From Imbricaverruca yamaguchii (Eukaryota; Arthropoda; Thecostraca; Neoverrucidae): a stretch of 64,000 nucleotides of DNA. The notes below the pieces were generated by a model. The model ran no database searches and was not told where the DNA came from. It saw only the letters and a list, made by a program, of their open reading frames with translations. The stretch covers positions 446,001 to 510,000 of the forward strand of contig JAOTOL010001316.1 in assembly GCA_034440575.1 (NCBI GenBank), read 5' to 3'. Positions within the stretch are counted from its first letter, which is position 1. Each line of letters starts with the position of its first letter. This document shows, in pieces, positions 22,030 through 33,929 of the stretch. The position numbers were made by a program, and so were the translations under genes.

Positions 22030-25000
22030 GTTTGTTTTACTGTTTTGCAATGGAACTGCAGTGGTTTTTAAAGCAGTGCCCATGACTTGCAGGCAGTTCT
22101 GAGCAGGGTCTGCCCGGTGACGTTCTGCCTTCAGGAGACCAAGCTGTCTCCGGACACCGCAATCCAGGTGAATTGCTGCATCCTCCACCGAAAAGAAGTA
22201 GCATCCGACACTATTTCCCATGGTGGAGTGCTACTGGGCATTCACCATAGTGTTCCATCGCAACCACTAGTGATGAACACACGCCTCCAAGCCGTCGCTG
22301 TCAGGGTGCAATTTGGTCATAAAAGTATTTCATTATGCAGTATTTACCTTCCTCCCAGGACTTCATTTCCATCTACTGAGATGAAACTTCTTTGGTATCA
22401 GTTCCCGGAACCAATTTTACTCTTAGGTGACTTTAATTCACATCATGCCGTTTGGGGATGCGAAGATGTCAATGGGCGTGGACGTCTGATGGAGCAATTT
22501 CTACACGAAGAGTCGTTGTGTATTTTAAACACAGGTACCAGAACGCACTTCACAATGCCGTCCGGACAGACTTCTGCGTTAGACCTGAGTATGTGTAGTC
22601 CCCAGTTTGTGCAAATGTTTAATTGGTCGGTTGATACTACCCTCTGAGAAGCGACCATTTCCGAATATGGCTAGAATATCGTGAAGGGTCAGTCCTTGGA
22701 CAGAGGCCGCGGCGATGGAATCTTCGGAAAGCCAACTGGACTGATTACATAACACATATAGAAACAGCTTGCTCTGCTGATGGACAGAGCTCTGCTGATG
22801 GGCAGAATAAACCACACAGTATGGAAGAATTTATGTAACTGCTCCTAAGTTCTGCCTCTGCATGTATTCCGCGCACCTCTGGTGCTCCACGGCGTACACC
22901 AGCCCCATGGTGGACGGAGGAATGCGGAGATGCCATACGCGCTAGAAAGCGAGCTTATCGTAAATTCAGTAAAGATAGTAGCACTATAAATATGGTGGCC
23001 TTTCGGAGAGCCAGGGCTCTTGCACGTCGCACTATAAGATCAGCAAAACAGGTATCATGGCGAGAATATGTAGGTCAAATAAACAAGCATACCCCGACAG
23101 CACAAGTATGGTCCAGAGTAAAACGTATTGCAGGCCAGTATTCCTCCGTTCCCCTACCCGTCTCACTCATGGGTAATAGAGACGTGACCAAATCTGTAGA
23201 TGTTGCCGACGAAATTGCCTGCTCCATATCGGAGCGTAGCCGTGGCAGCAATTGGGATTCGCAATTCTTGCGTCGCAAGTTGCATTGTGAAAAAGTTCCC
23301 TCCTGACTTTGTCACAACCGAAAATATCTCGTATAACAAGCCTTTCACAATGGCCGAACTGACTTCCGCCATAGCGAACCTCAGAAGCTTATGTGAAGGC
23401 CCGGATTTAATTCACAACGAAATGATGAAGCATCTCCCTCCATGTGCGATCGAAATACTGTTAAGCATATTCAACCATCTGTGGCAACAAGGCGACTTCC
23501 CAGTAGCCTGGCGAGGAGCCTTAGTGATACCAGTGGTGAAGCCGGGCAAAAGTGGACTAGAACCGCTCCACTATCGCCCAATATCACTCACCTCGTGTTT
23601 ATGTAAGTTAATGGAACGTTTGGTAACTACCAGACTAACGTGGTTCTTAGAAGTACATGACTTTCTCAGATGTACACTGCGGTTTTAGGAAGAACCAGAC
23701 TTCTGTAGACCACATTTTAACACTGGACTCAGTAGTTCGTGTAGCATTTAAGCAGAAACGACACGTCGGCGCCATCTTTTTTGACTTAGAAGCGGCTTAT
23801 GACAACTTGGCGCCAAGGCATTCTTACAAAGGTACATAAATGCGGTAGTATCCGGGGGTCAATGGGGATTTTTATACATAATTTTCTTGCAAGCCGACAT
23901 TTCCGTGTTCGTGTTGGCCACCAGCTATCCAGAAAATTTATACAGGAGAATGGCGTGCCACAGGGAAGTGTGTTAAGTGTAGCACTGTTTGCCATAATGA
24001 TAAATGATATTAGCAACGTCCTTCCACCACAACTTGGTCGGTCTCTCTTTGTAGACGACTTCGCTATTTGGTGTAGCGCAGCCAGGCTGTCTACTATGTC
24101 TAGACGTCTCCAATTGGCCGTGAAGAAACTCGAGAGGTCGGGCGTAATGAATAGATTCCGCTTTTCAACACAAAAGACAACCGCCATACATTTCTGTCGC
24201 CGGCGTAACTGTGCAGAACTATGTCTCAAGCTGTATGGCAGGCAAGTACCGATGCCACCTGCGGTGAAGTTTCTTGGAATCACTTTTGACTCACGTCTTA
24301 GCTACAAGGAGCATTTGGAAGCACTCCGCGACAAGTGTTTTAAATCGCTCAACATATTGAAATGTGTTTCTCGCACTAGCTTTAGAGCTGACCGGGATTC
24401 TCTTATTCTGCTTTACCGCTCACTGATACGTGCGAAGTTAGACTACGCCTGCTTTATCTACGACGGATCGCGCAAATCCGCCAGATTCTGGACACTTCAT
24501 CACACCGCTATTCGCATCGCGACCGGAGCATTCCGCACTTCGCCCACCGTGAGTCTTTTAGCCGAAGCACAAGAGCCACGTCTCTCTCCGCAGAGAAAGG
24601 CTGCGAATGCGGTACGCCTGCAAGCTCCGCCAATTTCCCGACCATCCCGCTTTTTCGCACGTCTTTTCGCGTCGACTATTGATCATTTTTCCAGTGGAAC
24701 GAAATCGAGTGTCGCCCCACTCGGTGTTCGAATTCGAAGACTCCTGCGGGAAAGTCGAGTTAAGCTTCGGGGAATTCGTACAGTCCAGAACATGGAGACC
24801 CCTCCATGGGAGATGATTACACCGGAGGTGGATGTATCCCTTGCGAAAATCATAAAATCCGATATCCCTCCAGCAAAATTTCGTGCACTGGCTCTTCAAC
24901 ATATTGAAACATTCCAGGGATGGATAGCCACGTATACTGACGGCTCTCGAACAGAGGACGGCGTTGGCAGCGCTTTTGTTTGTGGATCTGTCTCCCGCTC

Positions 25001-25160
25001 GTTTTCGCTCCCGACGTACGCATCGGTGTACTCGTCGGAACTTGTCGCTATTACGAAAGCTCTGTTATATCGAAGTGTCTGGGGGTGATCGACATGTCAT
25101 TTTCACCGACTCTTTAAGTAGTCTTATTGCCCTGAACACGTTTTATCCATCAAACAACGT
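22030..25160 (+). pseudogene. LINE copy B ORF2 (endonuclease, RT, RNase H), broken but with a long RT frame
   Basis: ORF2 nicks target DNA and primes reverse transcription there. The APE-type endonuclease (22030-22660) shows LQETK, HGGVLLGIHHSVPSQ, LLLGDFNSHHAVWGC and the terminal SDH-type region. A linker follows, then RT with YRPISLTSCLCKLMERL (23570-23630) and an uninterrupted 429-codon frame (23799-25085) carrying GVPQGSVLSVALFAI and the catalytic FVDD (near 24050). The same frame enters RNase H (YTDGSRTEDGVGSAFVCG), whose later part (FTDSLSSLIALN) is in another frame up to 25160. RNase H in ORF2 supports the I group of LINEs. Frameshifts near 23690 and 23800 and the missing 3' end make it inactive. 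Confidence 0.85.
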
Positions 25161-25925
25161 TGAGGTCGCATGGTGTTAGTTGTGACGGGGGACCAACACA
25201 CCTCTTTGGTCCCGATATCCCAGAGGGGCGGGCGGGCCCGTGGGGCCTCTCACGGGCCAAGTGGCTAGTCGTCTCGGGCCGGGACCTGGGATTCTTCCCA
25301 GTGTCTGCCGTCCCGGCCGGTTGAGGTCAAGGGGTGGGCGGTGCTGGATCCCGGTCGGGGTGGTGAGTCTCTCTCTCCCGGCCGGGCGAAGGCGCCGCCT
25401 GCCCCGTATAGCTCCTCGGGCGCCTGGCGACATCTCGTCCACGGGACACAGGCGTCCCCCCGGTAGGGCCCCTAAGGGGAGGGGTGCCCGGGGAGCAGAA
25501 CACTTATCACACATGGCATCCTTAAACATAAACAATTTACCTGCCCCCTCTAGTAGGGGACAGACAAGCCGACACATCCGACATGCAAGCGTGGCTCGTA
25601 TTGGGACCGGCCTCTTGGCTTGTTCACCCGCTCCTCGTATCCTCGTCATGAGGTCATTGGAAGAGTGAAGGAGTCTTTCGCGACTTACGCCGTTTCAGAG
25701 AAAGGAAGCCTGCGACAGGTTGGGAGCGGTGCTCAGGTGTGGTAAACTTAGGGATGGTGGAATGGAAGTAGAGTTCAAAAGTACTGATGATGCAAGCAGG
25801 ACGATGGGCGCAACCGAACTAACTTACAATGGAGGACATGAAACTGGCAGACGAATAGTCCCTATACCCATAGATGTTCGACCTCACAATACCAAAAACT
25901 ACTCGAAGGGCGTCATTTATTGTTG
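25161..25925 (+). mobile_element. I/Nimb-like LINE copy C (partial 5' UTR and ORF1 start)
   Basis: This copy begins inside the conserved 5' UTR hairpin (right arm at 25184-25194, left arm missing), reaches the ATGGCA start at 25513 and continues through CGKLRDGGMEVEF. It diverges after about 25922. A stop at 25666 interrupts ORF1. It is joined directly to the RNase H region of copy B, which implies a deletion or insertion junction. Confidence 0.8.
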
Positions 25926-26719
25926 AGTAGTTCTTCAGAAACTCGACACCCAGAAGGCCTGTTTCAACACAGCACCCTCTCGAATCCCCAAGGAAGTTGC
26001 TATGTGCCGTTGTCTGGGGCCGAGAATACGAATCTGAACTTTTTATGCCCCTAGGTCCCACGGTTTTTACGTCACGATGGCGTCATATACTGACCTCATT
26101 GCAAATTTCAATGTGATATAACTCCGAAGTTTATCATTATTTTTCCATTCTGTAAAATGTTTTGTAAAGCAGACGTAGTATGGTATTGCATAATTTTTTA
26201 ATGAATTTTTGCATCTGCGTTTTATTATTTTTTACATTATATATTTTATATAACACCATTTTTCGAAAAATGTAGAAGTCGTTTTTCGAAACCATCCATA
26301 TTCTGGTTCTCCGTGAAATTCTGTATACGAAACAATCAACGATAGAGTGGTCGCACTCGTGGGACACCCTCAGAAAAATCGCAAAAAAAACATACCACCT
26401 GATGTGCCTTCTTTGCAGAAGCGTTGTGAAGAGCTAAGCGCGAGCGTGGCTGGTGGACCCAGTGAGGGTGGGGATTGGGCGAGGATATGGGAGAGGAGCA
26501 TGGGCGTCGCCACCGGGGGGTCGGGGGTCGGACCCCAAAAAAACAACCGGTCAACGATACAAACACGCACATCCGACATCGCTTCCATCCCCTTCCCCCG
26601 GTCACAGCATTTTCCCTTAAAACTACCGGACATTAACACACAACCGGTCAACAATACAATCACCAGACACCGAGCCGACATCGCTCGGTGCACCCCCCAA
26701 TATCCTTCCCGTCCCCTAA
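25926..26719. other. Unassigned stretch between LINE copies C and D
   Basis: The first ~400 bases are AT-rich with no recognisable content. From about 26340 to 26719 the sequence turns GC-rich with Pro-rich open frames on both strands. It may be a diverged ORF1 middle section of copy D, but no zinc knuckle or family motif is visible. Confidence 0.45.
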
Positions 26720-29700
26720 TCGCGCTATGAAGCGTGCTCTTCCCGGTGCGGTGTCGCCAAGTGAGTTTGGGAGCCTGCGTTCACGCCCACGAAGCCAAGA
26801 CCCCCCGACTACAGGACCATGACTTAGTCACTCTTGGCATTTTACGCTCTTAGCTTAGGACTTCCTCTTTCACTTACTGACAAATGAGTAATATTCTACA
26901 GTGGAACTGTAGAGGTGTGAGGATTAGCATTAACGAATTACAACATATTTTGCACCGTCGCACACCGGCCGTTGTAGGCCTACAGGAGGCCAAACTATCT
27001 CCTGGTGCTTCCTTATATTTAATAAACTACTCTGTTTTACGCAAGGACGTCGTCACCCACACTGTGGCACATGGTGGTGTGCTTCTTGCCGTCCACCACT
27101 CAGTCCCCTTCCAACAAGTACACCTGAGATCAAACATCCAGGCTGTCGCTGCTCGGATAATAATTAATCGCCCTGTTACCACCATATGCTCCATATACTT
27201 ACCCCCAGAAACAATCTTTCCACTTGCAGAACTGCCGCAAGTGGTAAATCAGCTCGCTCCCCCGCTGATTTTATGCGATAACTTTAGCGCACATCACCAT
27301 GTTTGGGGCTCAGCAAATAGTACTCGTCATAGACGTGCATTGGAACGTATAATCCGGAATTTTCTACTTGGTATTCTTAACACTGGAACTCCAACACACA
27401 TTACATTGCAAACAGGACAGACCTCTGTGCTGGACCTGACGCTTTGCAGCCCTGAACTTTCTCCCTGTTCCTTCCTGAACTTCCCTGTAGAGTGGTCGGT
27501 AGATCATGATCCAGGTACAAGTGACCATTTTCCCCTTTGGACTCGCTTTATTGATGGTGTGGAAGCTGGTCGACGACCCCCCAAGTGGATTTTTTAAAAA
27601 GCTGACTGGAGTTCCTTCCAGTCCGATGTCGAGGAGAGACTCGGCGAGTGCAACGAAGGATTGGTTTCTATAGAGATGTTTACAACCACAACGTTATAAA
27701 GTGCTCAGCAATATATTCCTCGTTCGTCGGGCACGCCACGTCGTGTACCAGTCCCCTGGTGGTCTTATAAATGGCGAGATGCATTACGTGCTAGAAAGAA
27801 GGCATTCCGTATTTTCAATCGTCACAGCTGAATGGCGAATCTCGTAGCTTTCCGCAAGGCAAGGGCACACGCGAGGCGCACAATTGCTGACTCCAAGCGA
27901 CAATCCTGGAAAGCTTATGTCACCACGTTCAACCGTTCCACCTCACTGTCATCGGTGTGGTCCCGCATCAAACGTATCCCAGGCAAACTTACCTGTACCC
28001 CACTCCTCACACTGTACATAAATGGACAAAATATTATTAATCCGAAGGATGTCGCTAACGAGATTGGATGGGCCTTCTCAAAACGATCGAAAAATAAAAA
28101 CAGTAGACGTTTCTCGGAATACAAAGCCCGGTGTGAGGCACTACCCCTTGATTTTACAACAATTCTACCCATTACAACAGTCCATTCTCTATTTCCGAAC
28201 TGACTGCTGCTTTAAGCACCCTTAGGAACGTAGCAGAAGGACCCGACACCTTACACAATGATATTATTAAACATCTGCCGATTACAGCTTTAAACACACT
28301 TCTGCAAGTGTTCAACGAAATGTGGGAAAGGGGAACATTTCCATTGACATGACGGAGGGCGCTTGTCGTTCCTATCTGCAAGCCCAACAAAACTGGAAAG
28401 GACGCACTTCATTATCGACCCATATCATTGACCTGTTTTCTTTGCAAATTGTTTGAAAAAATGGTGAACTTGCGACTCATGTGGTTTTTAGAACATAGCC
28501 ATGTGTTCACCTCGGTACAGAGTGGCTTTCGCAGACATCGTAGCACATTTGATCACATTTTAGCTCTCGATTCCGTTGTACGCCAGAGTTTCATGAAACG
28601 ATGTCGTACCGCTGCCATATTTTTCGACGTTGACGGCGCTTATGATATCGCATGGCGTCATGGTATCCTCATGAAGTTCCACCAAATAGGCATAAGAGGC
28701 CCGATGGGGTTTTTGTTGACGATTTTTTTTTTAACGAACCGGACATTTCGGGTCAGAATAGGTGGCTACCTCTCTGACACCTTCCAACAGATTCATGGGG
28801 TTCCGCAGGGAGGTATATTGAGTTTGACTCTGTTCGCCATTGCCATAAATGATGTGGGTGATGCACTGCCAACATCGGTAGGACGAGCGCTATTCGTGGG
28901 TTATTTTACAGTAGGGTTCTCCTCGTACGGTGCGGACGGTGGAAAGACAGCTCCATTTAACTGTAGTGATATTTATGGAGTGGTGTGATAGAACTGGTTT
29001 CACTTTATCCACCTCAAAGACTACCGCTGTTCACTTCTGTCGGAAACGCCGTTGCACAGACCCATCGATAAGGACGAACGGTCACCTCATACCTTTCGGA
29101 TCTGCAGTCAAGTTTCTAGGGGTGTGGATGAAACGCCATGTTACATATAAAACTCACATCACCGACCTTGTCAACAAATGTACAAAAGGTCTTCAGGTAA
29201 TGAGTACCGTTTCTAGGTGTTCATATGGAGCTGACAGATCAATTTTACTTCTCATGTACCGATCGCTTGTGCGTTCTAAAATTGACTATGGATCTTTTAT
29301 TTATGACGGAGCGAGTGCCACATCCAAGCGCTGTTTTGATGTGATCCACAATTCAGCCCTTCGCATCGTTACTGGAGCCTTCCGCACTTAACCGGCTGTT
29401 ATTGTAATGGTAGAAGTAGTCGAGCCACCTGTTGCACTGCGCCGTAAGTTATTGGGCGCGAGATATGCATGCAATGTTGCTTAAAGCCGGAACCATCCAG
29501 CCTATCGGTGGATTTTCTCAGGGATGTCAAGTGCACGTCACATTACTCAGCGTGGATTACCGTTTTCCACTCGTATGTCCCTGATTCTTCGATAATGTAA
29601 TATCCGGCCGCGTTCCGTAGCACGTGTAATCACTCCGAGCACTCCCCATTGGCATGTTGTCCCTGTGAAAACTGACATGACTCTAACCTGCTCAAAGAAA

Positions 29701-30722
29701 GGGCAGGTAAGCCCGGAGGAACTCCGCATGTTAGCATTGGAAAAAGAACACGAATAGCACGACTTTTCACGCATTTACACAGACTGCTCAAAGGCGGCCT
29801 CTGGTGTCGGGTGTGCTTTCGTAAGTAGACAAGGTGTTCGATCTTTTTGTTTACCGACGCAAGCATCGATTTTTACTGCCGAACTGTATGCCATTCTGCA
29901 AGCCCTCTATTTTATACAGAAAGACGGGTCCACAAAGCACGTGGTTTTCACAGACTCTTTGAGCAGTCTCCTGGCACTGAACACCTTTAACCAAGATAAC
30001 CGGCTTGTTCGGAGGATTACCAAAGTCATAAAATCCCTAGATGACGTCGGCAGAAATATGGTGTTCTGTTGGATTCTCAGCCATGTTGGACTCGCGGGAA
30101 ACGAAGCTGCGGACATTACCGCCAAACACGCCATTGGTAATGGCGGTGTGGTCCGTCTACGGCTCCCTCCAAGGGATCTATACCCCACTATATTATCAAA
30201 TATACGGTCAGAATGGCAACAAACCTGGAATTCCAAGTGTAGTAAGCTCAGAGTTGTAAAACCAACACTAGGAAAGTGGCCGGGAAGAACCAAACGTTCT
30301 CTCTCACCGAACCAAACGCCGGGAAGAAGTAATACTCTGCCGATTGAGAATAGGTCATACATTCGCAACACATAGTTACATGCTTACCGGTGACGACCGA
30401 CCTCTATGTCCGCGCTGCTCTTACCCGCTCACCGTCTACGATGTTTTAGTTGGCTGTACACTACTAGATCCTCTACGACGCCAGATTTTAGGGCGGTTGA
30501 ATACCGACTCCTCTTTACGTATGCTTATAGGGAACGACTCTGAGGTCGTGGCGTCTGGGAATATTTTTACGTTCATTCGACAAGCTCGCCTTGACGTGAT
30601 ATACCCCCACCCGTGAAGATAGATAGCAAGATATGATAGCAGCACCGTAGAGTGATTAAAATTTAGTTATGGGCGCAAAGTGACCCTTGATGTCGACGCG
30701 CCCCTAAACTCCAATACACCAC
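26720..30722 (+). mobile_element. I/Nimb-like LINE copy D (ORF1 end, ORF2, 3' tail)
   Basis: The end of ORF1 (MKRALPGAVSPSEFGSLRSR, from 26727) is followed by ORF2 from 26884 and a 3' UTR with the family hairpin GGGCGC ... GCGCCC (30671-30703). The tail is an ACC-rich repeat at about 30715-30732. It is the most complete ORF2 in the first half of the window but is broken at several points. Confidence 0.85.
26884..30615 (+). pseudogene. LINE copy D ORF2 (endonuclease, RT, RNase H, C-terminal CCHC)
   Basis: The endonuclease (26884-27597) runs as one 237-codon frame from LQWNCRG through LQEAKLSPG and HGGVLLAVHHSVPFQ. One catalytic-motif difference is visible: LCDNFSAHHHVWG stands where other copies have GDFN. 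RT starts near 28210 (YRPISLTCFLCKLFEKM in another frame, 28410-28470) and includes GVPQGGILSLTLFAI. The expected FVDD reads FVGY (28895-28910), so the catalytic aspartates are lost. RNase H remains are at 29760-30220 (FTDSLSSLLALNTF, LSHVGLAGNEAADITAKHAI) and the C-terminal CPRCSYPLTVYDVLVGC at 30409-30460. Frameshifts are numerous. Confidence 0.85.
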
Positions 30723-31075
30723 CACCACCACACAGTTACATGCTGACTGGTGATGACCGACCTCTATGCCCACGCTGTTCTGATCCGCTTACTGTATCCC
30801 ATGTTTTAGTGAGCTGTACATTGTTAGAACCTCTACGACGCCAGATCTTTGGACTGCGGAACGCCGACACTTCTTTACGTATGCTAATTAAGAACGATTC
30901 TGTGGTTGTGGCGTCTGGGGATATTTTTACCTTCCTTAGAGAAGGTCGCCTAGAGGTGATATACTCCCACCCGTGAATATTAATAACAGGCTATGATAGC
31001 AGCCCCGTAGATTGATTATAATAAATTTATGACCGCAAAATGACACTGGAAGTCGACACGCCCATAAGCTCCAAT
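30723..31075 (+). mobile_element. LINE copy E: second 3' end directly after copy D
   Basis: Starting at SYMLTGDDRPLCPRCSDPLT (from about 30737), this repeats the last ~350 bases of copy D with about 85% visual identity, including the C-terminal Cys/His motif and the tail hairpin (31032-31060). It begins immediately after the ACC-rich tail of copy D and ends about 45 bases before the LIN9 acceptor at 31119. Confidence 0.85.
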
Positions 31076-31119
31076 TCGCCACCACGGGTCTTGACCTTCA
31101 ATGGTGTGATGCCTCGCAG

Positions 31120-31562
31120 CCACAGCGAGTTCGCAAGAAGAACCGGCTCTACTTCGACGACGACCACGTGACGGGCGCCACCTTCCGGATGTCGCCCAAG
31201 AAGTCACCGGCTGCGCCCAGGGAACGTGCGCCGCCGGGCGCAGTTGCCCCGTCTCCGGCTCCGGCGCCACCTCGAGCCGCCCCAGGCACGCCAAAGAGGC
31301 TGGCCAGTCGGCTGCTGTCGCCGGTAGCTGAGTCGGCACCTGTACCGACACCTGCCTCAGCGCCGGCACCGGTACCAGCGTCCTTACCGGTGCCGCCCCC
31401 AGCGCTGGTGCCGGTGGCGGTGTCGCAGCAGGAGGCGGCCACCATAAGTCTGCACCGGCACCGGGCCGCACATGCACTGGGACTGCGCCTGCGCAACCTG
31501 CTAAAGCTGCCCAAGGCACACAAGTTCGTCTGCTATGAATGGTTCTACAGCACCATTGACGA
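31120..31562 (+). CDS. LIN9: LIN9 exon: KKNRLYFDDD block, Pro/Ala-rich insert, start of DIRP domain
   Basis: The exon starts at the acceptor cctcgcag (31118-31119) with PQRVRKKNRLYFDDD, a conserved LIN9 N-terminal block. It continues with SPKKSPAAPRE, then a long Pro/Ala/Val-rich segment (about 31195-31430, for example PVPTPASAPAPVPASLPVPP). It then enters the DIRP domain with LRLRNLLKLPKAHKFVCYEW and FYSTID. The donor is GTGAGT at 31563, leaving two bases that combine with the next exon. The low-complexity insert is longer than anything I recall in vertebrate LIN9 and lies between two conserved blocks, so it is probably a disordered linker. GC content is much higher than in the surrounding introns. 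Confidence 0.92.
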
Positions 31563-31988
31563 GTGAGTCGTCTGTCTGCATGCACCCAGTAGAGTACAAG
31601 TGCGTGCTGGTGTTGAAACGCTATCAGGTGAACAGTATTGGGAATATATTTAAGCTCGTTGGGATAGTGTCGGTTCTAAGGTATGCTTATTCATATAAAT
31701 ACCTCCTGAACCTTGATTCAATTTGACCGTGGTTGTAATTGTACTTCACGATTGAAACAAGATGTAAATAATTTTAGCATGAAGTTCAATTTAGCATTCT
31801 GTGTGTTGTATAGCAACGAATCTGCACAGCAGATTTTACACTGGTGTACTAGGTGAGCGCATGGCCGTGGGGTATGTTTTTCTCGTGTGATAGCACATCT
31901 CCCAAGTAATGCGTTTTTCGGCTACTGCCAGTGTCGATTTTTTTAAACCAGGAGGTGCTATCATCAGCTAACCCATAAACTCTTTCAG

Positions 31989-32124
31989 ATGCCTATTCTC
32001 TGGCAACAACGATTTCATGATATGCTTGAAAGAGCAATACCCCAAGCTGAAGACAACAACATTGACACGTGCTGAGTGGAGCAAGATTCGTAGGCAAATG
32101 GGCAAGCCTCGGAGGTGTTCGCCG
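31989..32124 (+). CDS. LIN9: LIN9 exon: DIRP domain, middle
   Basis: The acceptor ctctttcag precedes the exon and GTAAAT follows it. It encodes CLFSGNNDFMICLKEQYPKL and LTRAEWSKIRRQMGKPRRCS, a close match to the DIRP region of LIN9, which holds the RB-related-pathway function of the family. It is in phase with both neighbours (one base completes the previous codon and the exon ends on a full codon). The start is set by the acceptor. Confidence 0.94.
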
Positions 32125-33928
32125 GTAAATCAATTATATCTACCTTCTTATTTGTCCTAGCGATCTTGTTTGTGTCATACGATGCAGGTTAGTTGTGCAT
32201 TAACCCTTACAGTGTGAAGGGAGGGGGGTCAATTTGACTCCCCTGATATTTCCTAGCTTCATTCCTAAGCTGTTCAAGATATCGCTGTAGTCTGTGGAGG
32301 GCACTGAGCAAGACCAGGTCACGACCTTGCCTCAATATGTTTTTATGTTCCTGGAAACATATTTTTTCATAAACGTCCTGTAGAAGATGTGGTCAGCATT
32401 GGATTTGAGTGTATAAACAAATGCTAATGTACAAAAGGCTACTTCAAGTTAACTCATTAGGCCAAATGGAAATGATGTGTTTTGAAATGATGTGCCAATT
32501 AGTCTTCATAAAAAAAACTATCATATGCAATGGGATCATCCAATTGTATCAAGTTGATGCCATAATAGATGCTGCATGACTGATATATTTGATGTTCCCC
32601 TCAACTCCAATAACCAATCAAGTTAATGCCATGGCAGACCACTTATGTATAACCTGAAGCATCTCAAGGGCCAAAGGTGGCAGAAGGATAAAGTATGAAT
32701 TTCTGCAGGGTAAAAATAACAAAATGTGGGTAATTTTGTGTGCAACTTTTGTTCCTGCTGTATTAATGGTTCCTAGCTTCGATTTGGAACTCTTGGTTAA
32801 GGAAGTGAGAACATTTTCAATCATGTTTAAAAAGGTGGATGTTCCTCAAAGATATCGAAAAAAGGACGAGCAACATTTGGTTTCATTTTGGTGACATTAC
32901 CTTTTCCTGAACACAAACTGTTAAAAAATCATCAGGTTGAGTATTTCATCACACATCTCCATGACTTGACCTAATTTTATCCTTGACCTTTGCACCCATG
33001 TGTTATCAGAAATGTTCGGTTTGTATGTGGGGACGAGTGGTCTAGGGGTAAGTTGCTCATCTCACAATCGAAAGGTTGTGGGTTCGAATCTCACCTGTCG
33101 ATACTCTTCGCCCGCAACCATTCGGCGTGAGAGATTGGCGACGCTACATGACTCAACGGTTCATGTGTCGTAAAAACCAATAACCAACCAATCAGTTTGT
33201 ATGTCATCGATATTGGAACAGGAAATCGTGTTTAGTTGACGGTTATAGTCCAAGAACGACCGAGTTACTGACCGTACCCAGACCTTTACCTATTTAACCT
33301 GACACACAAGTTCAACCTCCCCATTTTTATTGTTTCAAGTAACTTGTAAGTTGAAGGTAAGTTCACGAGTTACATCATGCTAGTTACTGCAGCCATGTCT
33401 AGCTTATAACACATGTTAGTCCTGGTGAGTCAAATTAATCCACTTTGTGCTGTGAGCAGTAGGCAATTATGTGGTACTGTGAGCGTTAATTGTACAAAAG
33501 TGAGTTTCTTAATTCACAAGTGCCTTTGTCTTTATCATCACGTTCTACATCATCACCATGCCATTTTATGGTTCCCAGTGTGCCTGTCATTTTGTGGTAC
33601 CTCCGAAACATCCATTGCTGTTGTTCTGGTTTTTGCTATGAACAATGCAATTTCTGTTGCATGGTGCAATATGTTGATATTTTACATGTTCTATATATGC
33701 GTTCGGTGTCCCAACAGCCCTACAGTGTGCTATGACCCCTGCCTTCATTATGTCTTGGTATATTTCTGTCGTGTCCTGGCCCCGGCGCCACGCCTTGGTA
33801 GGGGCCCCATTTCCCCGGCACTGTGCTGGGCTGTGCTGGTCTGCTTGCTGTTGGCTGGGCTGTTGGTTGTGCGACAGGATTTAGCCAGTTGCGATGACAG
33901 GCCGCATTGTCGGCCACACCATTTACTG
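32125..33928. other. LIN9 intron, mostly featureless
   Basis: This is AT-rich intron with one SINE-1 (33029-33194). A 193-codon open frame at 33413-33994 is hydrophobic and Cys-rich, lacks any recognisable domain and runs into the minisatellite, so I do not call it a gene. Confidence 0.6.
33019..33204 (+). mobile_element. SINE-1, copy 3, with 10-bp TSD
   Basis: The body is 33029-33194, starting GGGGACGAGTGGTCTAGGGG and ending AACCAACCAATCA. GTTTGTATGT is duplicated at 33019-33028 and 33195-33204. The A and B boxes are well preserved. It lies in a LIN9 intron in the same orientation as the gene. Confidence 0.92.
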
Positions 33929-33929
33929 G

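Larger units (their letters stand above)
19345..25160 (+). mobile_element. I/Nimb-like LINE copy B, interrupted by a hAT-like element
   Basis: The 5' UTR (about 19345-20009), ORF1 start (20010), a hAT-like insertion (20223-21026), the rest of ORF1, and ORF2 up to the RNase H domain follow in order. The copy ends abruptly at about 25160 where copy C begins, without its own 3' tail. It also lacks part of ORF1: the text jumps from LRDKS at 21252 to the late zinc-knuckle region. Confidence 0.88.
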
